Shown one piece after another: positions 1 through 12,200 of a stretch of DNA of 64,000 nucleotides. Where the stretch lies: contig NC_089220.1 of NCBI RefSeq assembly GCF_963924675.1, positions 118,002,697 through 118,066,696 on the forward strand, given 5' to 3'. Each line of letters starts with the position of its first letter. Positions within the stretch are counted from its first letter, which is position 1. The translations under genes were made by a program, and so were the position numbers. A model generated the notes under the pieces. That model had not been told where the DNA came from. It worked only from the letters and a program-made list of their open reading frames with translations, and did not search any database. The stretch is from Phocoena phocoena (Eukaryota; Chordata; Mammalia; Artiodactyla; Phocoenidae).

Positions 1-60
1 TTGCCCAGGTCACACAGGAAGTGGGGACAGACTCCTAACCTGTCAGGTTTGTCTCTCTGC
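1..60 (-). repeat. MIR SINE fragment
   Basis: The first 60 bases resemble the reverse complement of the MIR core and tail (text like 'cccaggtcacacagg' followed by a cysteine/threonine-rich stretch). The copy is cut by the window edge. It is an old mammalian SINE relic with no coding role. Confidence 0.45.
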
Positions 61-499
61 CTCTCTTCTCCAGGCACCCTAGAGCCATCATCTGCTCATC
101 CATGTCTAGGGGAGCCCAGTTCCGGTTGGCTCTTTGCCCTAACATCTGAGTAACTTGTCCAGCAATAGCCTGTACCACGCAAGCCTATCATTGTGCTCCT
201 GCCCAAACCCCTGTTCTTTGAAACTGTCTCTAACCACAGCTTCAAATGAACAGGGAGAAGAGGCTTCGCTCTGGTGCTGAGGCATGAGTAGGTGGGGAGT
301 CTAAGTGGTGGAGAAGAAGCCCAGACAGATGCAACTGCAGAGCCCCTTGGTAGAAAGGCAGAAGCATGAGTAAGAGACGAGCCACTGTCCTGTAAGTTCC
401 CCAATCCCACGATTCCTAAGCACTACGTGGGTCCAGGTTATTTTTCCGTGTGATACGTTAGCACACTTCCCCCATTGAGTCTCATGAGTAGGTTTTTGT
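61..499. other. Unannotated intergenic sequence
   Basis: No gene, RNA or clear repeat was recognised here. Short open frames exist on the - strand but show no domain, no splice context and ordinary composition. Confidence 0.4.
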
Positions 500-880
500 A
501 CCATGCAATTTAGACGTTATAGAATGAATTAATTTTTTTTAAACAGGTTTAATGGGTAATACATTCATATGGTTCACAAATCAAAACAAAGCAGAAAGGG
601 ATACATTGGGAAGTTGTGCTTCCACCCCTGTCCCCATATACCCTATTCCTTAGTCCCTAGAGGTAACCACTTTTATAATTTCTGGTATACCTTTTCCAGT
701 TTTCTTTATGCAGATATAAGCAATTGTGAATATATATTTCTTATTCCACAACCCTCTTCCTTACACAAAGGTAACATACTATATATATTGTTCTGTATCT
801 TGCTTTTTTCACTTAACAGTCCTGGCAATCATTGCATATCATAAAGTGATACAATTTCTTTTTACAACCAAAGTCCGTAG
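500..880 (-). repeat. Decayed L1 fragment (3' region)
   Basis: T-rich text with phrases such as 'ggtaaccacttttataat' and 'cttgcttttttcactta' is typical of old mammalian L1 3' ends read in reverse. It is heavily mutated. The subfamily cannot be set by eye. Confidence 0.4.
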
Positions 881-984
881 TTTAGATTAGGGTTCATTTT
901 TTGTGCCGTACATTCTGTGGGTTTTGACAAATATATAATGGCATGTATCCACCATTGTAGTATCGTATAGAGTAGCTTCACTGC

Positions 985-1085
985 CCTGAAAACCCTCTGT
1001 GCTCAAGGTGTCATAGTAGATGCAGAGCCAGGATTTCAATCCAAGATATTTGACCCCAAGGCCGTGCTCCTTCCACTGGTTGAAG
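985..1085 (-). repeat. MIR SINE fragment
   Basis: The segment with 'agagccaggatttcaatcc' and 'gccgtgctccttccactgg' matches the reverse-strand MIR body (the 'gagccgggattcgaaccc ... cgtgctcttaaccac' pattern). It is an old SINE relic. Confidence 0.5.
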
Positions 1086-1589
1086 CAGCCTTCTCTCCGC
1101 TCTGGTGGTAGAAAGGAGCAGCTTTCACACTTGTTCCTGTCTCTCTTCTACCCTCAGTGAAACAGACTGGAGGTGTTAACAGAGAGGGACCCTGATGGAT
1201 GGAAGAGGGCAATTAGCCTGCACAGTGTGAGGCATGGGAGGCAATACTTGTCATTTGTCTGCGCGCACACCGGGGCACAGCTAGCAGGGGCAGTAGGTCT
1301 TATGGAAGTAAATGGGGCTGTCCTTGCCTTTTCAGTGCACCAGCATCTTCATATGTGTGGCAGCCTTAATACCACCAGAATCACATCTGATAGGAGCTCC
1401 TAGCCCAGCAGGAGCCACACTGTTCAACCTACAGACCATTACTGAATTCCTCCCAGGGGCATGGGATAAAGAAATGCATAAGAAACAGTCCTTTTTCAAA
1501 AGGAGCTCATAGCACAGTCTATCACAAGCCAATGTGGCAAGTGGTTTGATAGCAGAATGCATGGGGGGAGGGGGGTTGTCAGAATTCAG

Positions 1590-1965
1590 GGAAGAGGATT
1601 TAACCCAGCTTCAGGGGGTAGATCAGGAAGCCTTTCTGGAAGTGAAGTCTGAGCTGAATCTTGAAGGATGAGCAGTCCTTCAAGGTAAAAGGGGATGAGA
1701 GTGGGCATTCCAGGCCACATGCGTAACATATTCAAAGGCCAGGAGGGGAGCGAGGGCAAGGCAGTTTTTGAAAACTGAAAGTAGCTCAGTGTGTCCTGAG
1801 TCTCAGCCAGGGGCTCTGTTACAAAGGATCATTTAGCCAAGCTGGGAGTTTGGTCTCTATTCAGTAGACAGTGAGAATTATTAAAATCCTTTAAGTGAGG
1901 GTAAGGCATGGTCAGAGTTGCATTTTAGAAAGATTCTCCTGTGAGATGTCTTGTTCTAAACGGTG
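1590..1965 (+). repeat. Old interspersed repeat, family not named
   Basis: The run 'gcctttctggaagtga...gagctgaatcttgaagg...ggcattccaggcca...caaaggccaggagg' belongs to a long, old mammalian repeat that recurs in this window near 6385-6930, 19604-19780, 25650-26770 and 40840-41660. I recognise the text pattern but not the family name with confidence. Flanks 1086-1589 and 1966-2789 show nothing else that I can identify. Confidence 0.4.
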
Positions 1966-2789
1966 TCTGGAGAGCAGCCCCCATTACAGCCTTCTGCACT
2001 TCTTACCTGAAAAACACAAAAATGAAAAACAATTTTGAAAATCAAAACTGACAGACAATCAATTACTAGAATCTGAAAGGCAAAACAATTTTGCTTGTCC
2101 GTGCTTCAACTAGGAAACAGAACAATCCATTCACGTAAATAAAGCTAGAAATACACTTAATTTTCCTGTCGTCCAGAGACCCAAACTATCTAACAACTAG
2201 AAAATTGTGCAACTGCCCCTGTGCTGTAAATGGGCTGCTTTTTGAGATAGCCAGCCCAGTGTTCTGAAATTCCTGTCCTTCTTGCATCTACCTTTCTGCA
2301 ACTAAATGAGGTCTCAATCCCAAAATAACAAAAGGAGAGAAAGTAGGAAAGCCTGGGGCTGGCACTTAGCATACTGAAGGTGAAGAATCTCAAGGTAAAG
2401 CACTGAGGTGGGAGCAGGTACGGAAGGGGAAGAACTGGTAATGATCCATGAGGTAGGGCACAGTTTTTCACAGGCTCCAATTGATCCAGAATGGCAGAGA
2501 CCAGACAATGGGAACAGAAGAGGACCCCCACCCCCATCTCTCTACGGAGCAAGAAGCTAGGAAGAAAAAAAAACAAAACACAGAAAACTAAGCCCAAACA
2601 AAGTAGAAGGAAGGAAATAATAATAACAAAAATGAATGAAATAGGAAAATAAACAATAGAGAAAAACAATTAATTTATTAGTTAAATTTAGCAGTGTTGC
2701 TGGAAACACTGTCTATATACAAAAGTCAGCAGTACTTCTATTAACCTGCCACAATTTCTGAAATTCAAAAATGAGACCATTTATAATGA

Positions 2790-2865
2790 CATCAAAAAAG
2801 CAATATATATTGCTATATATAAATATATAAATATATTTATTCCTATATATAAATATATAGGAAAA
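2790..2865. repeat. AT-rich microsatellite-like tract
   Basis: Imperfect repeats of 'atatat' and 'atatataaatatat' run for about 75 bases. It is a low-complexity tract at the 5' edge of an old L1 fragment. Confidence 0.6.
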
Positions 2866-3440
2866 AGTCTAATGAAAAGTGTACAAGATGATACACAACA
2901 TTACTGAGAGAAATGAATGAAGACCTAAATAAAGGAAGGGAGGGAGATACCATGTTCATGGATTGGAAGGCCCAAGAATATTCACAGAAGCACCACTCTA
3001 AATAACCTAAAGACTGGAAACAACCCAAATGTTCTTCAACAATAGAATGTGTCAGTTCATCATAATATAATAATACAATTGAATGTATTCAGCAATGAGA
3101 ATGAAGACACTACTACTACATACAGCAACATGGATGAATTCCATAAACATAACATGGAGTGAAGGAAGCTAAACTCAGAAGAGTACATACCATATGATTT
3201 CATTTATAAAAAGCTTAAAAACAGACAAAACTTATCTATGGTGTAGAAGTCAGGATAGTAGAGGATAATGACCAAGAGGGGCTGTGAGAGAAGATTTCTG
3301 ATGCTGGTCATCCTGTTTCTTGACCTGGGTGGTGGTTTCACAAATGTGTTCACTCTGTTGCAATCAAGCTGTGCACTTACGGTTTGTGCATTTTTCTGAA
3401 TGTAATGTTTTCATTCAGTAAAAGTTTTAATAAAAAATGG
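2866..3440 (+). repeat. Old L1 3'-end fragment
   Basis: The text ('catgttcatggattggaag', 'actggaaacaacccaaatg', 'caacatggatgaattccata', 'gtggtttcacaaatgtgttc') is the well-known 3' part of old mammalian L1 elements in sense orientation. It ends in an A/T-rich tail near 3440. No open frame survives. The stretch 3441-3659 shows nothing recognisable. Confidence 0.6.
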
Positions 3441-3659
3441 ATAATTTAAGAAATGGAAACTTGTGATATAAAGAACTTATAAGGCTTCTCAAATGCCGTG
3501 AGCCAGTTGAATTCTGTCATATATGGACCCTGCCACTCAGTAGTAGAGCTGAGTACTATTTTTTCACTTACTCAATTCTCTCCAAATAATCAGTGGTCTA
3601 TGAAATTTGTATTATTCTTATCACCCACCTCACCCTCATTTTGAAGAGAGTTGCAAAAT

Positions 3660-3790
3660 CTGAAAGTATTAGCAAGCATCATTCCTTATTTTGCAGATGA
3701 GGAAACAGGCCAGAGAGTTTAAAGTAACTTCTCCAAGGTCACCAAACAACCGAGGGGTAAGAACCAAGAGTCAGCCTGAGCAGTTCGGTC
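3660..3790 (-). repeat. MIR SINE fragment
   Basis: The string 'ttgcagatgaggaaacaggc' followed by 'tctccaaggtcacca' is the reverse-strand MIR core. A 143-residue open frame that begins inside it is fortuitous. Confidence 0.55.
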
Positions 3791-4639
3791 CCAGGATGCA
3801 TGTTCCTTGTCACTTCACTGAATCAGCCTGTCAGCTGTTTCTCTTCTGTCCCACTCCTCTCCCAGTTCCTGGAGAAGTGTTTCTCAAGCTCCATAATTCA
3901 TTCCACAATTCATGTGGTATCTTTGCCATGTTTGATGACACTGAAAACAATAATGATTCCTATTGTGTTTCAGCACTTGCCCATAATGGACAAGTTTTTA
4001 AGAGCTTGGAACACTGTGCCAGGAAAATAGCTGAACAAAAAGGCTTCTGTATTTTTGTCAGTAGAAGCAGAGTTGTGAAGGGAAGCATAATATGCGTGTT
4101 CACTGCCAAGAAACTTGCATAATGATCTTCTGCATCTTTAAAGCCCTGAATCCATTAAGGCTTTTTAATTCGTATTGAGTAATACACCACGTGAATGGCA
4201 GATATTATCCACATCTATCTCCTGGCTCCTCTTCATATCATCTTTTATGTAGGAACTGTTAAAGTTTCTCAGTTAGCTATGCATAAACAGTTGGAATCAT
4301 CAGTGTATTCTTGGTTAGGTAAAGTGTAAAAATATAGAGAAAATTTTTTAGGAAATACACAAAATTATTAACAGCAATTATCTCTGGTTGTAGCTTTTTT
4401 TTTCTTGTATTCTCAAAATTTCTACAATGAATATATATCATCTTTGAAATAATACAACAATTTAAAATTAGCTTAGAATATATAAATTTTTATTTAATTA
4501 AATAATTGCAATTATGTCAAAATATGTATGTGGTAAAAGACTGGAAGAAAGTGTTAATAGTTTTTGTTCTGGATGTAGAGCAATGAGTTTCTGTCTTCCT
4601 CCTACTTTATGGAATTTTCCACTTTTTTCTGTAATGATC
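3791..4639. other. Unannotated AT-rich intergenic sequence
   Basis: No gene or named repeat was recognised. The stretch is AT-rich and may hold decayed LINE sequence around 4330-4640. Confidence 0.35.
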
Positions 4640-5095
4640 GTCGTATCAGTCAAGATTCTTGATGATAAACAATAGAAATTGACTCCAACTAGCCTGAGTA
4701 GAAAAGGATTTATTGTAAAAATATTAGGTAGTTCCCAGCATCTTTAGGAATGCTGGAAGCCAAGGAAAGCTTAGCAGGAGACAGCCCAGCCAAGGTCAAA
4801 CCAAGGTTAATGGTTTGGTTAGAAGACTGCCACTGGCACTGCCACCAAAGCACTCATAGCCACCCCTACTGCTGGACTCCCAATGCCCCCTCTAACTGTC
4901 CTTGTGTCTTTGTGTCACTCTCTCAAGGTTCAGATTTCTAAGCAGGATCATCTGATTCGGCATCAATCATGTGCCCATGTTCTAGCTGCCTGAGTGCAGG
5001 CAGAAGAGGTTTCTAGCTCTTAGCTGGGCTTCCCACGAGATTCATACAATGGGGATCCTTCCAAATAGGTAGGATGTTCAAATGTGGGATAGCTA
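4640..5095 (-). repeat. Probable old transposon or LTR relic, family not named
   Basis: The pattern 'gtatcagtcaagattcttga...ggatttattgtaaaa...' resembles a class of old mammalian repeats with an interior derived from a DNA transposon or LTR. I cannot name the family, and the strand is uncertain. There is no coding potential beyond a 63-residue chance frame. Confidence 0.3.
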
Positions 5096-5254
5096 TAAAA
5101 GACAAATATCTACTACAAGCAGGTATTATTACTCTCTATCATTTGTATCTATGGTTTTATTCCCCAGTGTCCCAAATCGGGCTGCAGAGCTGGTCTAATA
5201 AAGACACTCACTAATCGCTCTAAGCAGACATTGCTTTTATTTTATTTTATTATT

Positions 5255-5420
5255 TTTTAAACATCTTTATTGGAGTATAATTGCTTTACAATGGTGTGTT
5301 AGTTTCTGCTTTATAACAAAGTGAATCAGCTATACATATACATATATCCCCATATACCCTCCCTATCCCACCCCTCTAGGTGGTCACAAAGCACTGAGCT
5401 GATCTCCCTGTGAGACATTA
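5255..5420 (-). repeat. Truncated L1 3' end
   Basis: This is the reverse complement of the same L1 3' end seen at about 13150-13320. The shared text includes 'cagctatacatatacatata' and 'ccacccctctaggtgg'. Only about 165 bases remain, so it is a heavily 5'-truncated L1 insertion. Confidence 0.8.
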
Positions 5421-6080
5421 CTTTTATAATGGAAAAAATAAATAAGTCTTTTTCTTTTTTGGTAAAACATAGCCCCTTTGTGTCAGACAATGTGGATCAG
5501 AGTGCATTTTACTTCACACAATATAGATTAAGAAACATGGTTTATTGGGGAAAGTTATAAGCCAGGGGTCAGTAAGAGAAGGCATGCATGTTTCATCCTC
5601 CCCTCGCCCCCCAAATAGACGTGCCAGTCAGGTACAGCAGGACACACAGTAGGTCTGCATTTCTGGGGATGAACCTCACCCCCTCATTTTCTCTTTTTCT
5701 AGGTGCAGCTTTGCCAGGGGATAACACCAGCCTGCTTGAGCATTAGGCAGTTGGAATTTAGGGTGCCAGGAGTTAGAAGGCTGATTTTCCAAAAGGAAGG
5801 ATTCTCTTATTGGGTGGAAGCAGTCAGTGAGGGAAAGTGGGACTCATGAGGTCCAGGACTTGACCTGGGTTAAGTTGTTAGGTGTGTTGTTCATTGATCT
5901 AAGGAACACAGGCAGAGGAGGGGCAGGGAAACAATGAGTTCAGTTAGGGACATGCCATGTCCAGAGTACACATGAGTCACCACCAGACAAAGTCAGGGGC
6001 CCCATCATTCACTCTCATAGCAGCCTGCGCCTTTGTTTATATTGCTTATCCCCATTGCAATAAGTCAATAATGGCATGAT
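5421..6080. other. Unannotated intergenic sequence
   Basis: No gene, RNA or repeat was recognised with confidence in this stretch. Confidence 0.35.
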
Positions 6081-6089
6081 TAGTGTTGA

Positions 6090-6225
6090 ATCTCTCTTCT
6101 GGATTGCGAGCTCCCTGATGCCTTGGCCCGGATCTAACCATTTCACTGCTGTATCCCCAGCACCTGGCATAGGATCAGGCACAGAGCGGGAAACCAATAA
6201 ATATGTGCTGAATGAATTAATGAAT
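6090..6225 (+). repeat. L2 LINE 3' end
   Basis: 'gcgagctccctgatgcc', 'gctgtatccccagcacctgg' and the closing 'ccaataaatatgtgctgaat' are the signature of the 3' end of the ancient L2 LINE. Confidence 0.7.
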
Positions 6226-6384
6226 CTACCTGGAGCCATGCAGCAGGCAGTTGGATACGTGTATAGGAAACTGACAGAAAGAGCTGGGATGGAGCTCTAG
6301 ATTCAGCAGAGTTATGCACTTAGGTGGTAACTGAATCCAAGGCACTGGGTGAGATGGCCCAGGTGGAGTGAGAAAATCCAAGAG

Positions 6385-6930
6385 CCTAAGCCACAGTCCT
6401 GGGAAACACCATCATCCAAGGGGGCCAAGGAAGAAGAGCAGCCAGAGAGGAAGGTGGAGAACTAAGAGAGGGGGGTGTTCTGGAAGCTACAGGAAGAGAG
6501 AGGATTAAGCAGAGAGAAGTCAGCAGAGTCAAACACCGATGAGAGGCCTTGTGAGATGAAAAACACCAATGCTTACCAAGCACTTGGGTGCCAGACGCTG
6601 TTCTGACAGCTCTATGTGTAATAACTCACTTAATTCTCTCAACGGCCAGGTGAGGTAGGGGCTATCATCATGATCCCTTCCCGAAGACGAGGGTATTGAG
6701 GCACAGAGAGGTCACCCAGTTCGTAAGTAGTTTGAACCCAGGCTCTCTGTTCTCTGAGTCTGTGCTCTTCACTGTTATACGTGCTGCCTCAGAGCAGGGG
6801 TAACAGATGGGTCATTGGTAACATTGGCAGGAGCAATTTCAGTAGCACTACGGGGTGAAACCACAAGGCAGTAAGTAAAAACAAAATTAAAAAAGTGAGT
6901 TGGAAGCAAGAGAGTCAGGATCAGAAGGCC
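6385..6930 (+). repeat. Old unnamed repeat, interrupted by a MIR
   Basis: Segments 6385-6555 and 6790-6930 look like the 3' half of the same unnamed old repeat family seen at 25650-26770 (compare 'gtcagcagagtc' and 'ggtaacattggcaggagc'). A MIR lies between them, so the MIR seems to have inserted into the older element. Confidence 0.35.
6555..6785 (-). repeat. MIR SINE
   Basis: A fairly complete reverse-strand MIR: 'ccaagcacttgggtgccaga', 'taataactcacttaattctc', 'attgaggcacagagaggtca' and 'gaacccaggctctctg' follow the consensus order. Confidence 0.65.
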
Positions 6931-6948
6931 AGCTCTTAACTACAAAGA

Positions 6949-7085
6949 GTGGTCCAGCTGCATCACCTGGGAGCCCATTAGACATGCAGCACCTTGGTCC
7001 CACCCCCATCTTCTGAAACAGCCCCTACATTTAACAAGCTCCTCAGGTGATCCACATGCACGGTGAAGTCTGAAAAGAGCTGATC
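6949..7085 (-). repeat. MER5-type hAT DNA transposon relic
   Basis: 'ctgcatcacctgggagccca', 'ggtcccacccccatcttctg' and 'ctcaggtgatccacatgcac' follow the reverse-strand MER5A/B consensus. It is a non-autonomous hAT-Charlie remnant. Confidence 0.6.
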
Positions 7086-7207
7086 TTTCAGAGCTAGATG
7101 AGCTATCAGGAACTTTGGATGAGAGAAGAAAGAGAGAAAGAAAACTGCAGTATTAACTAAAAGCTTTTTCTTTTTAGGATGGAGAGACTGGAGCATGTTT
7201 GTAAACT

Positions 7208-7312
7208 TAGAACAGTGGTTTGCAACCCTGGCAGCACATTAGAAGCACGTGGGGTGCTGAAACCCATGCCCAGAAGAATGTCTTGTGACCCAGCTGATTC
7301 TAATATTGAGGG
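7208..7312 (+). repeat. MER5-type hAT DNA transposon relic
   Basis: 'agtggtttgcaaccctggca', 'cacattagaagcacgtgggg' and 'gattctaatattgagg' follow the forward MER5 consensus. It lies about 120 bases from an oppositely oriented MER5 relic. The stretch 7313-7630 shows nothing else. Confidence 0.55.
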
Positions 7313-7630
7313 GGGATATGGTAGGAAGACCCACCCAAGGGGTCATAGTAAGGAAGGACAGGATGGAGGTGCAGGTGCCAGGGAATTCAGGCCTCCTCAG
7401 ATAAATGGGAAGGGATGAGGCTGAAGAAATGCAAAGGAGATGCTTTGGGGAAGGAGGAACAGCGTCACAGTAAAGCAGAGAGAGAGAAATTTGTAGAGGT
7501 GGGGACCAGCAAGGAGACAGACACTCACAAGGAATCACATCTGAGAGCTGTGATTAATTGGTTGATTGATTTCTTAAATTTTAACTGGGATATGGTGTGG
7601 CAAGAAAGGTACTTTAAAAACGTAAATCAG

Positions 7631-7671
7631 GGGATTTTCCTGGTGGCGCAGTGCTTAAGAATCCACTTGCC
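7631..7671 (+). mobile_element. 5' piece of CHR-type SINE (long form), split by an L1
   Basis: This is the SINE head ('tttcctggtggcgcagtgct') including the tRNA-like A box. It breaks off after 'aagaatccacttgcc', and the rest of the same SINE resumes at 13329, beyond the L1. The two parts together make one long-form SINE. Confidence 0.85.
7657..7671 (+). repeat. L1 target-site duplication, left copy
   Basis: 'aagaatccacttgcc' here and 'aagaatccacctgcc' at 13329-13343 differ at one of 15 bases. They flank the L1 exactly. The break after 'gctt' gives a TT/AA-type nick, as expected for the L1 endonuclease. Confidence 0.85.
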
Positions 7672-8286
7672 GGACTCCGGAAGAGCTCACGCCAAGGAGT
7701 ACTTTCTAGAACTTCTGCTGCCAGTGTCCTTGTCCCTGTGGTGAGCCACAGCCACCCCCCACCTCTGCAGGAGACCCTCCAACACTAGCAGCTGTGTGGT
7801 TGACAGGGTCTTGGTGCTCCAGCTGGGTGTCAGCCCTGAGCCTCTGAGGTGGGAGAGCCGAGTTCAGGACATGGTCCACCAGAGACCTCCCAGCTCCATG
7901 TGATATCAAATGGCGAAAGCTCTCCCAGAGATCTCCATCTCAACACTAAGATCCAGCTCCACTCAATGACCAGCAAGCTCCAGTACTAGATACCCCAGGC
8001 CAAACAACTACCAAGACAGGAACACAACCCCACCCACTAGAAGAGAGGCTGCCTAAAATCATAATAAGTTCACAGACACCCCAAAACACACCACCAGATG
8101 CGGTACTGCCCACCAGAAAGACAAGATCCAACCTCATCCACCAGAACACAGTCACCAGTCTCCTCCACAGGAAGCCTACACAAACCATTGAACCAACCTT
8201 ACCAACTGGGGGCAGACACCAAAAACAACAGGAACTACGGACTTGCAGCCTGCAAAAAGGAGACCCCAAACAGTAAGTTAAGCAAA

Positions 8287-9205
8287 ATGAGAAGACAGAG
8301 AAATACACAGCAGATGAAGGAGGAAGGTAAAAACTCACCAGACCAAACAGATGAAGAGGAAATAGGCAGTCTACCTGAAAAAGAATTCAGAATAATGATA
8401 GTAAAGATGATCCAAAATCTTGGAAATAGAATGGAGAATACAAGAAACGTTTAACAAGGACCTGGAAAAACTAAAGCGCAAACAAACAATGATGAACAAC
8501 ACAATAAATGAAATTGAAAATTCTCTAAAAGGGATCAATAGCCAAATAACTGAAGCAGGAGAACGGATAGGTGACCTGGAAGATAAAATAGTGGAAATAA
8601 CGAGTGCAGAGCAGATTAAAGAAAAAACAAAGAAAAGAATTGAGCATAGTCTCAGAGACCTCTGGGACAACATTAAACACACCAACATTTGAATTACAGG
8701 GGTCCCAGAAGAAGAAGAGAAAAAGAAACGGACTGAGAAAATATTTGAAGAGATTAGAGTTGAAAACTTCCCTGATATGGGAAGGGAAATAGTCAATCAA
8801 GTCCAGGAAGTACAGACAGTCCCATACAGGATAAATCCAAGGAGAAACACACCAAGACACATACTAATCAAAACTATCAAAAATTAAACACAAAGAAAGA
8901 ATATGAAAAGCAGTAAGAGAAAAACAACAAATAACATACAAGGGAATCAACATACGATTAAGAGCTGTTCTTTCAGCAGAAACTCTGCAAGCCAGAAGGG
9001 AGTGGCAGGACATATTTAAAGTGATGAAAGGGAAAAACCTACAACGAAGATTACTCAACCCAGCAAGGATCTCATTCAGATTCGACTGAGAAATTCAAAC
9101 CTTTACAGACAGGCAAAAGCTAAGAGAATTCAGCACCACCAAACCAGCTTTATAACAAATGCTAAAGGAACTTTTCTAGGCAGGAAACACCAGAGAAGAA
9201 AAAGA
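8287..9205 (+). pseudogene. L1 ORF1 remnant (RNA-binding coiled-coil protein)
   Basis: ORF1p of L1 is an RNA chaperone with an N-terminal coiled coil and an RRM-like C-terminal part. The ATG at 8287 opens a lysine/glutamate-rich frame, and it runs out at 8454. The coiled-coil section continues in another frame at 8420-8692, with heptad-like leucine and isoleucine spacing around residues such as INEIENSLKGI. The C-terminal portion (about 8700-9200) is scattered over further frames. At least two frameshifts are therefore present. It is non-functional. Confidence 0.8.
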
Positions 9206-9237
9206 TCTACAGCAACAAACCCAAAACAATTAAGAAA

Positions 9238-12200
9238 ATGGTAATAGGAACATACATATCAATAACTACCTTAAATGTAAATGGATTAAATGCTCCAAAC
9301 AAAAGACATAGACTGGCTGAATGGATACAAAAACAAGACCCGTTATTATGCTGTCTACAAGAGACCCACTTCAGACCTAGGGACACATACAGACTGAAAG
9401 TGAGGCGATGGAAAAAGATATTCCATGCAAATGGAAATCAAAAGAAAACTGGAGCAGCAATTCTCATATCAGACAAAATAGATTTTAAAATAAAGACTAT
9501 TACAAGAGACAAAGAAGGACACTCCATAATGATCAAGGGATCAATCCAAGAAGAAAATGTAACGATTGAAATATTTATGCACCCCAAATAGGAGCACCTC
9601 AACACATAAGGCAAATGCTAACAGCCATAAAAGGGGAAATCGACAGTAACACAATCATAGTAGGGGACTTTAACACCCCACTTTCACTGATGGACAGATC
9701 ATCCAAAATGAAAATAAATAAGGAAACACTAGCTTTAAATGATACATTAAACACGATGGACTTAATTGATATTTATAGGACATTCCATCCCAAAACAACA
9801 GAATACACTTTCTTCTCACGTGCTCATGGAACATTCTCCAGGATAGATCATATCTTGGGTCACAAATCAAGCCCTGGTAAATTTAAGAAAATTGAAAGAG
9901 TATCAAGTATCTTTTCTGACCACAACACTATGAGACTAGATAACAATTACAGAAAAAAAATCTGTAAAAACTACAAATACATGGAGGCTAAACAATACAC
10001 TACTAAATAACCAAGGGATCACTGAATAAATCAAAGAGGAAACCAAAAAATACCTAGAAACAAATGATAATGAAAACACGATGACCCAAAACCTTAGGAT
10101 GCAGCAAAAGCAGTTCTAAGAGGGAAGTTTATAGCAATACAATCCTACCTCAAGACACAAGAAAAATCTCAAATAAACAACCTAACCTTACACCTAAAGC
10201 AATTAGAGAAAGAAGAACAAAAAAACCCCAAAGTTAGCAGAAGGAAAGAAATCATAAAGATCAGATCAGAAATAAATGAAAAAGAAATGAAGGCAATGAT
10301 AGCAAAGATCAATAAAACTAAAAGCTGGTTCTTTGAGAAGATAAACAAAATTGATAAATCATTAGCCAGACTCATCAAGAAAAAAAGGGAGAAGACTGAA
10401 ATCCGTAGACTTAGAAATGAAAAAGGAGAAGTAACAATTGACACTGCAGAAATACAAAGGATCATGAGAGATTCCTACAAGCAACTCTATGGCAATAAAA
10501 TGGACAACCTGGAAGAAATGGACAAATTCTTAGAAAAGTACAACCTTCCAAGACTGAACCAGGAAGAAACAGAAAGTATAAACAGACGATCACAAGCACT
10601 GAAATTGAAACGGTGATTGATTAAAAGTCTTCCATCAAACAAAAGCCCAGGACCAGATGGCTTCATAGGTGAATTCTATCAAACATTTAGAGAAGAGCTA
10701 ACACCTATCCTTCTCAAACTCTTCCAAAATACAGCAGAGGGACGAACACTCCCCAACTCATTCTACAAGGCCACCATCACCCTAATACCAAAACCAGACA
10801 AAGATGTCACAAAGAAAGAAAACTACAGCCCAATATCACTGATGAACATAGATGCAAAAATCCTCAACAAAATACTAGCAAACAGAATCCAACAGCAGAT
10901 CAAAAGGATCATACACCATGATCAAGTGGGTTTTACCCCAGGAATGCAAGGATTCTTCAATATACTCAAATCAATCAATGTGATAAACCATATTAACAAA
11001 TTGAAGGAGAAAAACCATATGATCAACTCAATAGATGTAGGAAAAGCTTTCGACAAAATTCAACACCCATTTATGATAAAAACCTTCCTGAAAGTATGCA
11101 AAGAGGCAACGTACCTCCATATAATAAAGGCCATATATGAGAAACCCACAGCCAACATCTATCTCAATGGGGATAAACTGAAACCGTTTCCACTAAGATA
11201 AGGAACAAGACAAAGGTGCCCACTCTCACCACTATTATTCAACATAGTTTTGGAAGTTTTAGCCACAGCAATCAGAGATGAAAAAGTAAAAGGAATCCAA
11301 ATTGGAAAAGAAGAAGTAAAACTGTCACTGTTTGCAGATGATATGATACTATACATAGAGAATCCTAAAGATGCCAACAGAAAACTACTAGAGCTAATCA
11401 ATGAATCTGGTAAAATAGCAGGACACAAAATTAATGCACAGAAATCTCTTGCATTCCTACACACTAATAATGAAAAATCTGAAAGAGAAATTAAGGAAAC
11501 ACTCCCATTTACCATTGCAACAAAAAGAATAAAATACCTAGGAATAAACTTACCTAAGGAGCCAAAAACCTGTATGCAGAAAACTATAAGACACTGATGA
11601 AAAAATTAAAGATGATAAAAACAGATGGAGAGGTATAGCATGTTCTTGGATTGGAAGAATCAATATTGTGAAAATGACTATACTATCCAAAGCAATCTAT
11701 AGATTCAATGCAATCCCTATCAAACTACCAATGGCATTTTTCATAGAACTAGAACAAAAAATTTCACAATTTGTATGGAAACACAAAAGACCCCAAATAA
11801 CCAAAGCAATCTTGAGAAAGAAAAACGGAGCTGGAGGAGTCAGGCTCCTAGACTTCAGACTATACTATAAATCTACAGTAATCAAGACAGTATGGTACTG
11901 GCACAAAAACAGAAACATAGATCAATAGAACAGGATAGAAAGCCCGGAGATAAACCCACACACATCTGGTCACCTTATCTTTGATAAAGGAGGCAAGAAT
12001 ATACAGTGGAGAAAACACAGCCTCTTCAATAAGTGATGCTCGGAAAACTGGAAAACTACATGTAAAAGAATGAAATTAGAACACTCCCTAACACCATACA
12101 CAAAAATAAACTCAAAATGGATTAAAGACCTAAATGTAAGGCCTAACACTCTAAAACTCTTAGAGAAAAACATAGGCAGAACACTCTATGACATAAATCA

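Noticed and set aside
2190..2669. 159-residue hydrophobic open frame on the - strand
   Set aside because: The hydrophobicity comes from T-rich sequence read in one frame. There is no start context, no homology that I recognise and no neighbouring exons.
3691..4122. 143-residue open frame on the + strand
   Set aside because: It begins within a MIR SINE and continues into non-repetitive sequence with no protein family features.
7631..7671. tRNA gene-like A box
   Set aside because: The A and B boxes belong to tRNA-derived SINEs; no cloverleaf with acceptor stem can be formed, so no tRNA gene is called.
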